A DNA stretch of 64,000 nucleotides from Pleomorphomonas sp. GTDB taxonomy: Bacteria; Pseudomonadota; Alphaproteobacteria; Rhizobiales; Pleomorphomonadaceae. Positions 47,336-58,400 of this stretch are shown piece after piece (position 1 is the first letter of the stretch; every line of letters begins with the position of its first letter). A model generated the notes under the pieces. The model was not told where the DNA came from, did not search any database, and was given only the letters and a program-made list of their open reading frames with translations. A program made the position numbers and the translations under genes. The stretch spans positions 1 through 64,000 of the forward strand of contig JARKNW010000059.1 of the NCBI GenBank assembly GCA_029976075.1, read 5' to 3'.

Positions 47336-48607
47336 TCAGCGACCGTTCTCGTCCTTCAGCGTCTCCTTCTGGGTGATCAGCCGCGCCGAATGCTGGCCCG
47401 ACATGAAGATCCATAGCCAACTCCAGGCAACGGCAAAGCGGCTGCGCGTGCCGATCAGGAAGTAGATATGGGCAATGCCCCATACCCACCAGGCGATGGC
47501 GCCCTTCAGCTTGATCCAACCGAAGTCGACCACTGCCGCACTGCGACCGATGGTCGCAAGGTTGCCTTGATGGCGATAGGCAAACGGTCCTGCTGACGGC
47601 AGGCCCGCGAGACGGCTGCGAATGGTCTTCGCCACATGGGAGCCTTGTTGCTTGGCGGCCGGAGCCACACCCGGAACTGGTTTCCCGTCCGTCGTCGTCA
47701 CCGAGGCCGTATCACCGATCACGAAGATTTCCGGCGCGCCGGGAACGGAAAGGTCGCGCTCGACGATGGTCCTTCCGGCCCGGTCGGCAGGCACGCCGAG
47801 CCATTCGGCGGCACGCGAGGCTTGCACCCCGGCTGCCCAAAGCACCGTCTTGGCCGGAACGAACTCTTCGCCAATGCAGACGCCTTCGGCGGTAATGTCG
47901 GTCACCGGCACGCCGGTTCTGACGGTCACGCCCAGCTTTTCCAGGGCCTTGCCGCCATAGTCGGACATGTCGGGTGTAAACACCGGCAGGATCCGCGGCC
48001 CGGCCTCGATCAGCAGGATGCGGGCGGTGCGGGTGTCGATCGCCCGGAACTCCTTGACGAGCGTTCGATGGGCCAACTCGGCGATGATGCCGGCAAGTTC
48101 GACACCAGTTGGCCCTCCGCCGATGATGGCAAACGTGAGCAGGGCCTGACGCTTCTCCGCGTCGGCTTCCAGTTCCGCCCGTTCGAAGGCGAGCAACACG
48201 CGGCGACGGATGGTGGTAGCATCCTCAAGCGTCTTGAGGCCTGGCGCAAAGGCTTCCCACTCGTCATGACCGAAATAGGCGTGCCGGGCGCCGGTCGCCA
48301 GTACCAGCGTGTCATAGGCAACGGTGCTACCGTCTCTCAGCCGCACGATCTTTTCCTGCCGATCGACGCCGATGACGTGGCCGAGAACCGTCTTCACTTC
48401 CGGCCGGTCGCGGAACAACCGACGGATCGGCCATGCGATCTCCGAGGTCGCCAGCAGCGTCGTAGCGACCTGATAGAGAAGGGGCTGGAACAAGTGGTGG
48501 TTTCGCCGGTCGATCAGCGTGATGTCGACTGGCGCCCCCTTGAGGTCGAGCACAAGTTGCAAGCCGGCAAATCCAGCTCCGACGACGACGACACGATGGT
48601 TGGCCAT
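47336..48607 (-). CDS. ndh: Type II NADH:quinone oxidoreductase (NDH-2, FAD-dependent)
   Basis: 423 aa. FAD-binding GAGFAGLQLVLDL at the N-terminus and NAD-binding IIGGGPTGVELAGIIAELA near 165; the DRRNHHLFQPLLYQVAT quinone-site segment and C-terminal KQQGSHVAKTI match non-proton-pumping NDH-2. A C-terminal hydrophobic/amphipathic segment (WWVWGIAHIYFLIGTRSRF) attaches it to the membrane. It passes electrons from NADH to quinone without pumping protons. Confidence 0.92.
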   Translation of the reverse strand: MANHRVVVVGAGFAGLQLVLDLKGAPVDITLIDRRNHHLFQPLLYQVATTLLATSEIAWPIRRLFRDRPEVKTVLGHVIGVDRQEKIVRLRDGSTVAYDTLVLATGARHAYFGHDEWEAFAPGLKTLEDATTIRRRVLLAFERAELEADAEKRQALLTFAIIGGGPTGVELAGIIAELAHRTLVKEFRAIDTRTARILLIEAGPRILPVFTPDMSDYGGKALEKLGVTVRTGVPVTDITAEGVCIGEEFVPAKTVLWAAGVQASRAAEWLGVPADRAGRTIVERDLSVPGAPEIFVIGDTASVTTTDGKPVPGVAPAAKQQGSHVAKTIRSRLAGLPSAGPFAYRHQGNLATIGRSAAVVDFGWIKLKGAIAWWVWGIAHIYFLIGTRSRFAVAWSWLWIFMSGQHSARLITQKETLKDENGR

Positions 48608-48898
48608 GAAAGGCTCCGATTTCCGGTGACGATGGTTTCCCGGCAGTTGCCGTGAGGGGGCAGCATGGCAAGCGGCATGCCGACGTCAAGAAACAACGCC
48701 TACAACCCATTGTAAGTTCGGCTGAAAACCAGCGAAAGGCGGCCGATTGGCGGAGCCAAGCGATGTTTTTCGCGTTTGAGCGATACCAAAGTCGCAGCTC
48801 GAAGGGGGCAGTTCTGGCTCTCAACCTGTGGCCAGGCCGATCCAGTTCGACCGAAGGACGGATGCTCGAAACGTCTTGCGGCACCCTCTTCCATTTTG

Positions 48899-48918
48899 GG
48901 CCTGGAAGGCCTTTTCTT
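48899..48918 (+). terminator. Weak orphan terminator-like hairpin
   Basis: A 5-bp stem with three-base loop followed by TTTTCTT. It is short, but positioned with no annotated plus-strand gene upstream. Confidence 0.35.
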
Positions 48919-49004
48919 GGGGCGGCCGGACAAGCCGATTCGGGCGAGCGTCAAACGGTTCACCTAAACCAATTACAATCTTGACATCCGTGCCAGTTCG
49001 CATC

Positions 49005-50366
<1,362 letters not shown>

Positions 50367-50395
50367 GTCCATTCGGCTTCGGTCAGAAAATGAGG

Positions 50396-50427
50396 AAAGG
50401 CCCGGCTCGTGCCGGGCCTTTTCTTTT
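50396..50427 (+). terminator. Strong intrinsic terminator after enolase
   Basis: AAAGGCCCGGC / GCCGGGCCTTT 11-bp perfect stem with a TCGT loop, followed by TTTTCTTTT. Begins 29 bases after the eno stop and may be used in both directions, as the chemoreceptor gene converges here. Confidence 0.93.
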
Positions 50428-50452
50428 GTCTTTCGCGAAGGGTGAAACGTGA

Positions 50453-52504
50453 TCAGGCGGCCGTCGACGCAAGCGGATCCGCTCGTTCCATGGCATCCTT
50501 GATGATCTTGGGCACGTCGTCTCGCAGCGATTGCGAGGAGTGCTCGATGGTTCTGGTCACTTCGGCAACGTCGGCAGACAGTGCATAGGTGCTTTCGACG
50601 GCGGCGTTGATGGCGTCGATCCGGCTACCGACATCGGCGACCGCCACCTGCGCTTCGCGTAGCTTTGCCGAGAAGTCGGCGACGGTCGCTCTTTGTCCGT
50701 CAACGCGCGCAAGCATGCTGTTGGTCGTGTCGCCCAGGGTTTCCACCGTTGCACCGGCGGCGCGCAAGGCTTCTGCGACCCGCCGCGTCATGTCCTGGAT
50801 TTCCGTGATCTTCGACGTAACTTCGAAGGTGGATTTTTCAGTTTGCGACGCCAGAGCCTTCACCTCGCCGGCAACCACCGCGAAGCCCCGACCAAGCTCG
50901 CCGGCGCGTGCCGATTCGATGGTGGCATTGAGGGCAAGCAGGTTGGTCTGCTTGGCAATCGTGGCGATCGTTGCCGCGATCTGGTCGATATCGGCGGCGG
51001 CGCGAGAAAGATCTTCGACCGCCGTCCGAGCCGCGACCATCGAGGACAGAGTGGAGCGGCCGGCATCGGCGCTTCGATGCACGTCTTCGGAAATGCCGTT
51101 GATGGCTACGATGACCTGATCCGACAGGCTGGCCGCCGTTTCATTGAGAACCTGTGAGCGTTCCGCGGCATTGGCGATCTCTTGCGAGGCAACCCTCACG
51201 TCACCGATGACGTTCGTCATGCTGGCCGTTCTCGTTTCCAGCGATACAGCACCGTCGATGATGCGATCGAGACCCGACCCGGTGGACAGCTCCACTTCGG
51301 TCGCCATCTTTCGCAGGATCTCTCGCTTTTGGGTCGCTTCGCTGAGCCGTTCCTCGCCGCGGATGCGCTCGATCTCGGAGAGTTCCCGGGCTTGCTCGTC
51401 GAGCTTGCTGCGAAGGACATGCTCGCTGGCCTCGATGCGGGCCTGGTTGCGACGGAGCAGAGCCCAGATCGTTGCTGCGACCAGCATTCCTATCAGGCTG
51501 GCGACAAGGCCATACCAGAACTGGCTCTCTATGTTGCGAACATCGGAGCTGGCGGCAAACTCGGCGTTGGGAAGTCCTACCCACAGGAACCAGGGATGTT
51601 CCGCGTCAGCGGTGGCAATTGGCAGAACGAAGGAAGCGATCAGCGAGGGATCGGGAGTCCCCTTTTTGACAAACTCCAGTGAAGCCTTGGCCTGCCCCTG
51701 TTCCTTGGGAAGGGCGACGTAGTCATAGCTAGGATTGATCAGCGCCAGATGGGAGCCGGGAAGCATTGCGCCGATGACGTTGGAGAGCATCACCGTCGAC
51801 ACGGCTCCGGTGGCTTTCTTGTCGACGCCGTAGATAGGCACAGAGAAAACCAGACCCGACCGTCCCTTGTCATCACTGGAGGAGGTCATTTGCGAGTTGT
51901 CGCAGGTGATGACTTCGGGCCCCGCCAGCAAGGGGATCGCCAAGTTGGAAATGCTGGCCAAATCGGGGTGCTGTGTTTTGAAGGCCTGAATTTGCCTGGC
52001 GATCAGCGCGTATTCCTGATCCTCTTCTTCGGGTACGCCAGTGATATCGCTGGCTGCCGACACGTCGGCGGCTTTCTTCTCGGCGCTGTCGGTGATCAAC
52101 TCATCCAGCATCAGGGCAGGAACCTGATTTTTCCCGGTGGCCGGGTCGATGCTATCCGGATCGAATGGCCCGGGTATCAGGTAGACTTCCGAGACAGCAA
52201 CGCTGCTGGCAAGATTGTTGTAGATCTGCTGGATCGAGGCCCTGGCGTCATCGCTGACGGTGGATCCACCCGGTATCATGCGGCGAACGCTTGGCAGGAA
52301 GCTAATGGTTCTGATGTTGCGGTAGATCTCGCCAATATGCTCGCTGATGCGTTCCCGTGTCGTCTCGGCATCAGCCTGAGCAGTTGCGCGATATGTCGTC
52401 GTGGCAGCAGCCAAATCGCTGCGTTCTCTTTGCATGAGGAACGCGCAGGTGGCGAGGCCGGCGGTTAGAATAAGGGCATAGCCAACAAACGTCGTTCTGC
52501 TCAT
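50453..52504 (-). CDS. Transmembrane methyl-accepting chemotaxis protein
   Basis: 683 aa from [10 protein letters not shown] (ATG at 52504, preferred over the track ATG at 52516). A membrane segment (about 6-25) and a second one (about 330-350, [19 protein letters not shown]) flank a roughly 300-residue periplasmic sensor that looks like a double-Cache domain ([21 protein letters not shown]). No canonical HAMP follows; a charged coiled coil replaces it. The signalling tip [20 protein letters not shown] is intact. Ligand unknown. Confidence 0.9.
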   Translation of the reverse strand: MSRTTFVGYALILTAGLATCAFLMQRERSDLAAATTTYRATAQADAETTRERISEHIGEIYRNIRTISFLPSVRRMIPGGSTVSDDARASIQQIYNNLASSVAVSEVYLIPGPFDPDSIDPATGKNQVPALMLDELITDSAEKKAADVSAASDITGVPEEEDQEYALIARQIQAFKTQHPDLASISNLAIPLLAGPEVITCDNSQMTSSSDDKGRSGLVFSVPIYGVDKKATGAVSTVMLSNVIGAMLPGSHLALINPSYDYVALPKEQGQAKASLEFVKKGTPDPSLIASFVLPIATADAEHPWFLWVGLPNAEFAASSDVRNIESQFWYGLVASLIGMLVAATIWALLRRNQARIEASEHVLRSKLDEQARELSEIERIRGEERLSEATQKREILRKMATEVELSTGSGLDRIIDGAVSLETRTASMTNVIGDVRVASQEIANAAERSQVLNETAASLSDQVIVAINGISEDVHRSADAGRSTLSSMVAARTAVEDLSRAAADIDQIAATIATIAKQTNLLALNATIESARAGELGRGFAVVAGEVKALASQTEKSTFEVTSKITEIQDMTRRVAEALRAAGATVETLGDTTNSMLARVDGQRATVADFSAKLREAQVAVADVGSRIDAINAAVESTYALSADVAEVTRTIEHSSQSLRDDVPKIIKDAMERADPLASTAA

Positions 52505-52799
52505 GGTCTGTCCCATTTATTCGATGCGACAGTATGCCGTTGTGAGTATTAAATAAATATATCCTGACCAGTGCGTCGTTTAGGCGTTTACGAATGCTTG
52601 CTCCTTGATAGATTGTGAAGGTGGTTGCGGGATTTAACTAGTATAGATACCGAGCCAGGGGCGATGTGGTAGCGCGCCGATGAACCGGGCGGTGGCTCGA
52701 CGAGGTTTTGGGATGTGTCACAGGCGTTTTGTGCCGCTGACGGAAAGTGGCTACAGCTTGGTTGAAATCGACTCCGACCGCCGCACGTGAGGATGGGCC

Positions 52800-53375
52800 A
52801 TGACAAAACGGATCGCCGTTGTACTTCTGGACGAGTTCGCTGACTGGGAACTCGGTCTGTTTGCGGCAGCTGCGCGGGCATGGCTTGGCGCCAGTGTCGA
52901 TCACTACACGCCCGGGGGGTGCGTCGTGCGGTCGATGGGAGGGCTGAGAGTCACTCCCGAAGCGGCGCTCGAAACGCTTGAGTCAGGCCGGTTTGACGCG
53001 CTGGCAGTGATCGGATCCTCGGGATGGGAAGCTGCCGACGCTCCGGACGTCGGTCCCATCATCCGGGCGATGCTATCGGCCGGCCGCCCCGTCGGCGCGA
53101 TTTGCGGCGGAACGCTGGCCGCTGCGCGAGCCGGGGTTCTCGATGGACGGCGCCATACCAGCAACGCTATGGACTATCTCAGCGGCCACGTGGCGAATTA
53201 CGATGGATCGCTATATCTGGATTCGCCGCGCGCCGTGGTCGACGGTGGGCTGGTGACGGCGCCAGGCACAGCGCCGGCGAGCTTCGCCACCGGCCTGCTC
53301 GGGCTCATCTGGCCCGATCATCCGCTGATTGGCGAGCTTTCGGCAATGATAGCCGCCGAACATCGCAACGCCTGA
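52800..53375 (+). CDS. DJ-1/PfpI-family glutamine amidotransferase-like protein
   Basis: 191 aa. The nucleophile elbow AICGGTLAAA carries the reactive cysteine near residue 102; the N-terminal VVLLDEFADWELG has the acidic residue typical of DJ-1/PfpI, and RHTSNAMDYL follows. Members include chaperone-like, deglycase-like and isonitrile hydratase proteins; I cannot assign one. Lies before recJ with a 65-base gap. The 295 bases upstream, shared with the divergent chemoreceptor gene, are AT-richer and must hold both promoters. Confidence 0.87.
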   Translation: MTKRIAVVLLDEFADWELGLFAAAARAWLGASVDHYTPGGCVVRSMGGLRVTPEAALETLESGRFDALAVIGSSGWEAADAPDVGPIIRAMLSAGRPVGAICGGTLAAARAGVLDGRRHTSNAMDYLSGHVANYDGSLYLDSPRAVVDGGLVTAPGTAPASFATGLLGLIWPDHPLIGELSAMIAAEHRNA

Positions 53376-53440
53376 GCGATCCACTGCCATGCCATCCCGA
53401 CGGCTTTGCGCGGCGGTGCCGCATGCTCTATTGAGAGGCT

Positions 53441-55282
53441 ATGACCTCTCCAGCCGAATCCGTTTCGCCGTCTCTTCCGGCCGAGCGCCGCGTTGTCCTC
53501 GGCGTAACGCGCTCTGCCACCGATCGTCCGTGGCGCGACCGGCTGGACATGCGCGGCGGCGCGCTTGCCCGCCAGATCGCTCAGGAAGTCGGTCTGCCGG
53601 ATGTGGTGTCGCGGCTGCTTGCCGCACGCGATGTGGCTGCCGAGGCTGCCGAGGCCTACCTCAACCCGCAGCTTCGCACTCTGCTGCCTGATCCGTCGCT
53701 GTTTACCGACATGGACGCCGCCGTCAGTCGCATTGCCGATGCCATCGAGCGGGGCGAGAAGATTGCCGTCTTCGGCGACTACGACGTCGATGGCGCGACT
53801 TCGGTCGCCGTCTTCGTTCGCTACCTGCGCAGTCAGGGGCTCGAACCGGCCGTCTACATTCCGGATCGTCTCGTCGATGGTTATGGCCCCAACCCGCGGG
53901 CCGTCGGGGAGCTGGCGGCCGGTGGCGCGACGCTGCTGGTTACGCTCGACTGCGGCACCTCCAGCTTCGAGGCATTCGAAGAAGCGCGCAAGCGCCGGCT
54001 CGACGTGGTGACGCTCGACCATCATCAGGCGGGCGTCGAGTTGCCGCCGACGTTGGCCCTGGTCAATCCCAATCGTCAGGACGACCTTTCCGGTCACGGG
54101 CATCTCGCGGCCGTCGGCGTCACCTTCGTCACGCTGGTTGGTGTCAACCGCGAACTCCGGCGGCGCGGTTGGTTCGAACGGCAGGGGGCCGCGGCACCCG
54201 ATCTTCTGGCGCTGCTCGATCTGGTGGCTCTTGGGACCATCTGCGACGTGGTGCCGCTCATCGGTCTCAACCGCGCGTTCGTGGTGAAGGGGCTTTCCGT
54301 CTTGCGGGCGCGCGGCAATCGCGGTCTCGCCGCGCTTGCCGATGTGGTCAAGCTCGCCGGTCCTCCGACACCCTACAATCTCGCGTTCATGCTCGGGCCT
54401 CGCATCAATGCAGGTGGCCGCATCGGCGACAGCGGCCTCGGCGCACGCCTGCTCACCTCCGACGACCATGTGGCGGCAAGCCGCATCGCCGTGGAGCTCG
54501 ACAGGCTCAACCGTGAACGTCAGGTGCTCGAGGCGGAAGCGGTGGATGCGGCCGAGCTGATGGTAACAGCCCGCCTTGGCGGTGTTGCTCCTCCTGTGAT
54601 TGTCGAGGCGTCGAGCGAGTGGCATCCGGGCATCGTTGGCCTGGTCGCAGCACGCCTCAAGGAACGCTATCGCTGTCCCACCTTTGCCATCGCGCTCGAC
54701 GGAGAAGGGGGGGCGGTTGGTTCCGGTCGCTCGATCGCTGGCGTCGACCTCGGGGCGGTGGTGCGCCTTGCGCTTGAGCGCGGTCTGATCACCAAGGGCG
54801 GCGGGCATGCCATGGCTGCCGGCATCTCGCTGCCGGCGGACGGGGTGGATGCCTTCCGGGCCTTCGTTTCGGCTGCCGTTGCCGATGGCGTCGCGATGGC
54901 TCGTGCGGCGGAAGCGCTGGAGATCGATGCGGCGCTGACCGCCGACGGCGCCACGCCGGAACTCGTCGAGGCGATCGGTCGGGTTGGCCCATTCGGCTCG
55001 GCCCAGCCCGAACCGCTGTTTGTCTTCCCTGCCCATCGGTTGCTCTATCTCGATGGCGCCGGGCGCAATCATCTTCGTCTGACGCTGGCTTCCTCGGCGG
55101 GTACCCGCGTCAAGGCCATGGCTTTCCGCGCTGTGGGGCAACCGCTGGGTGACTTTCTGACAGCGCACCGAGGGGCATCGATCCATGTTGCCGGCCATGT
55201 CGATCTCGACTGGTGGCAAGGGGCCCCGCGCGTCAATATCCGGGTGATCGACGCCGCCGATCCGACCAAGGCGCATCTCTAG
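53441..55282 (+). CDS. recJ: Single-stranded-DNA-specific exonuclease RecJ
   Basis: 613 aa. RecJ degrades single-stranded DNA 5' to 3' in recombination and mismatch repair. DHH-family motifs occur in order: AVFGDYDVDGATS (motif I, near 108), VTLDCGTSS, VTLDHHQAG (DHH, near 190), LDLVALGTICDVVPL, and the DHHA1 motif TKGGGHAMAAG near 452; the C-terminal OB-like domain follows. GAGAGG is just upstream of the ATG. Confidence 0.96.
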   Translation: MTSPAESVSPSLPAERRVVLGVTRSATDRPWRDRLDMRGGALARQIAQEVGLPDVVSRLLAARDVAAEAAEAYLNPQLRTLLPDPSLFTDMDAAVSRIADAIERGEKIAVFGDYDVDGATSVAVFVRYLRSQGLEPAVYIPDRLVDGYGPNPRAVGELAAGGATLLVTLDCGTSSFEAFEEARKRRLDVVTLDHHQAGVELPPTLALVNPNRQDDLSGHGHLAAVGVTFVTLVGVNRELRRRGWFERQGAAAPDLLALLDLVALGTICDVVPLIGLNRAFVVKGLSVLRARGNRGLAALADVVKLAGPPTPYNLAFMLGPRINAGGRIGDSGLGARLLTSDDHVAASRIAVELDRLNRERQVLEAEAVDAAELMVTARLGGVAPPVIVEASSEWHPGIVGLVAARLKERYRCPTFAIALDGEGGAVGSGRSIAGVDLGAVVRLALERGLITKGGGHAMAAGISLPADGVDAFRAFVSAAVADGVAMARAAEALEIDAALTADGATPELVEAIGRVGPFGSAQPEPLFVFPAHRLLYLDGAGRNHLRLTLASSAGTRVKAMAFRAVGQPLGDFLTAHRGASIHVAGHVDLDWWQGAPRVNIRVIDAADPTKAHL

Positions 55283-55424
55283 CGTTTTCCAGTGGCAAAC
55301 ATCGCCTTTGGCCGAGTTGCCCGCCGCCCTTCCTGCGGCTATTGCTGGAGATAGGTGTTTTCATTCAACTGCCTTTGATTGATGTTATTGTTCGGCTGTC
55401 AGCCGGTTTCCGAGGGGGATATCC

Positions 55425-58400
55425 ATGGTGTCCGTTCGGCGTTTCGCGAGGTTTCTCGCGCTCGTGTGTCTTTCGTCGGCGGGGCTGGTTCTTGCCATGC
55501 CTGGCGAGGCGGCAGAGCGGCGGGCAGTGATCACCGAAGGCGCCGATTATTTCGGCGAGGATATGGACACCCTGAAGGGCATCGAGCTCGGGGACTGCGA
55601 GGCGGCCTGCGTCGGGGACGATCGTTGCGTCGCCTTCACGTATAACACCAAGGCCAAATGGTGCTTCAAGAAGAGCACCATGGGCGATCTTCGCACCTTC
55701 GCCGGGGCGGTGGCCGGCCGTATCGTGACCTCCGAGGTGGCCGATCCGTCCGTTGCGGAAGCTCGGCGCGACGAACTTGGCTTTGTGGGACAAAGCTTCA
55801 TCGACGAGGCCCACAAGCTCGAGGGTGCCATCGCCGACGAACCGGCCGAAGGCAAGCTCGACAAGCTGCTCGCCAGCAGCGACAAGGCCATTGATGCTGG
55901 CGACAACCTCAAGGCCGCGCAGGATCTTCGCAAGGCCATTCGCCTCGATCCGTCGCGCAACGATCTCTGGTGGCGCTATTCCGACCAGGCCATCCTTGTG
56001 CCGGACAGCAACGAGCACCGCGACACCTTCCTTGAGGAGTCGACCGCCGCTGCCATCAACGCCTATCTCCGCGCGACTGACGCCGATCAGCAGGTGGCGG
56101 CCCTCAACTCGCTCGCCAACTCCTTCGTGACCCGCGAGAACTGGAATCTCGGCATCAAGACATTGCGTCGCCGGCTCGCCTTGCAGGACGATCCGGATTG
56201 GCGTTCGGCCTTCAACGACTGGGTCTCGGAGCACGGGTTCCGCATCACCGACAATTCGGTGGACACGCAGTCGTCGACGCCGCGCATTTGCGTCACCTTC
56301 TCCGATCCCATCGCTCGCAACGACCCGTCGATTTCCGGATACTTCGCCGTCGATGGCGGGGACAAGCTGGAGGTGGAGGCCGAAGACAACCAGATCTGCG
56401 CCGCAGGCGTCGAATATGGCAATCGCTACCACGTCACGATCCGCAAGGGTCTGCCGGCAAAGGATGGCGAGGAGACGCTGAACAAGACCGCCGAGCTGGA
56501 CATCTACGTTCGCGACCGCGACCCGTCGGTGCGCTTCGTCGGCAAGGCCTACGTGCTGCCAAGAACGCCGAACGCCACCATCCCCCTGGTCTCGGTCAAC
56601 GTCGATACGCTGGACGCCCGCGTTCTCAAGGTGGGCGACCGCAATCTCGTGAATGCCGTCGGCGAGGACCGCTTCCTGAGCCAGCTTGACAAGTGGAGCG
56701 CCGATGCCGTCGCCGCACGCGAAGGGCGGGAAGTGTGGTCCGGCAAGATTGCCGTCAAGCGGGACACCAATCGCGAAGTGACGACCGCCGTGCCGGTCAG
56801 TGAGCTGGTGAAGTCGCTGGAGCCCGGCGTCTACGCGCTGGTGGTTCGCGACGTCAACAAGAAGGATGAATGGTCAGCCGACGCCACCCAGTGGTTTGTC
56901 GTCTCCAATCTTGGCCTCGCCACCATGACGGGCAATGACGGTCTGCATGTGGTGATCCATGGCTTGAGCGACGCCAAGGCCGTCGCTGGCGTCGAGCTGA
57001 AACTGATTGCCGCCGACAACGACGTGCTGGGATCGGCAACCACGGACGACCAGGGCTACGCCCGCTTCGATGCTGGTCTCGTCAAGGGAACCGGTGGTGC
57101 TGCGCCGCAGCTTCTGCTGGCGACCAAGGACGGCGATTTCGCCTTCCTGAACCTGCAGAAGGCGGCTTTCGATCTGACCGATCGTGGCGTCGAGGGCCGC
57201 GATCCGCCAAAGCCCGTCGACGTGTTCATGACAACGGAGCGCGGCGTCTACCGGCCCGGCGAGACGGTGAATCTCACCGTCCTCGCCCGTGACCCGACTG
57301 TGACCGCGTTGTCCGACCTGCCGCTGACGCTGGTGGTCAGCCGACCCGACGGCAACGAGTTCGTCCGGCGGCTCGCCGCCGACGAGGGCGCCGGCGGACG
57401 CGACTTCTCCTTCGACCTGCCCGGCGCGGCGCAGCGCGGTACGTGGCGCGCCGCCGCCTATACAGATCCGAAGGCCAGTGCTTTGCAGGAGGTGACCTTC
57501 AAGGTCGAGGACTTCCAGCCCGAGCGCATCGACTTCGCGGTGAAGACCGATGCGACGCTTCTTCACGCCGGTGATACGGTTGAAGCGACGCTCCGCGCCG
57601 ATTGGCTCTATGGTGCCCCGGCTGCGGGTCTTGCGATCGAAGGCGAGGTCTATGTGACACCGGCCAGCGACATCGCCTCGGCACCGGGCTACCGCTTCGG
57701 TCTTGCCGACGACGATTTCACCTCGGCCGTCCAGGACGTGCAGTCGGACGGGACCGACGAAAATGGCGATGCCACCGTTACGCTGATAACGCCGGAGGTG
57801 GCAGATACCACCCGGCCGCTGCAGGCTGCCGTTCACGTACGCGTTCTCGATACCAACGGCCGGCCGGTCGAACGCCGCATGACGCTGCCGGTGTCCACCG
57901 GTCATGAGCGGATCGGCGTCAAGCCGCTGTTCGATGGCTCGGTGGAGGAGGGTGGCAACGCAACCTTCGACGTGGCGGTGCTCGACGCCGACTATGCCAA
58001 GGTTGGCGCCAAGGACCTGTCCTGGACGCTGTCGCGCGTTCAGACGAACTACCAGTGGTACCAGAGCGACGGTTCCTGGGACTATCATGCCATCAAGTCG
58101 ACCACCCGCGTTGCCAACGGCAAGCTCGATGTCGATCCCGAGAAACCGGCGCGCATCGAGGCGCGTGTCGAGTGGGGCGAGTACCAGCTCACCGTCACCA
58201 GTGCAGACGGCAAGGTCATTCCGGTGTCGACCAGCTTCGAAGCCGGCTGGTATGTGCCGGTGAAATCGGACGAGACGCCTGATCTCCTCAAGATCACCCT
58301 CGACAAGCCACGCTACAGCATCGGCGACACCGTGAAGGCGCATATCGAGCCGCGCTATGCCGGCGTTGCCGTGGTGTCGGTGGTCGACGACCGCCTGATT

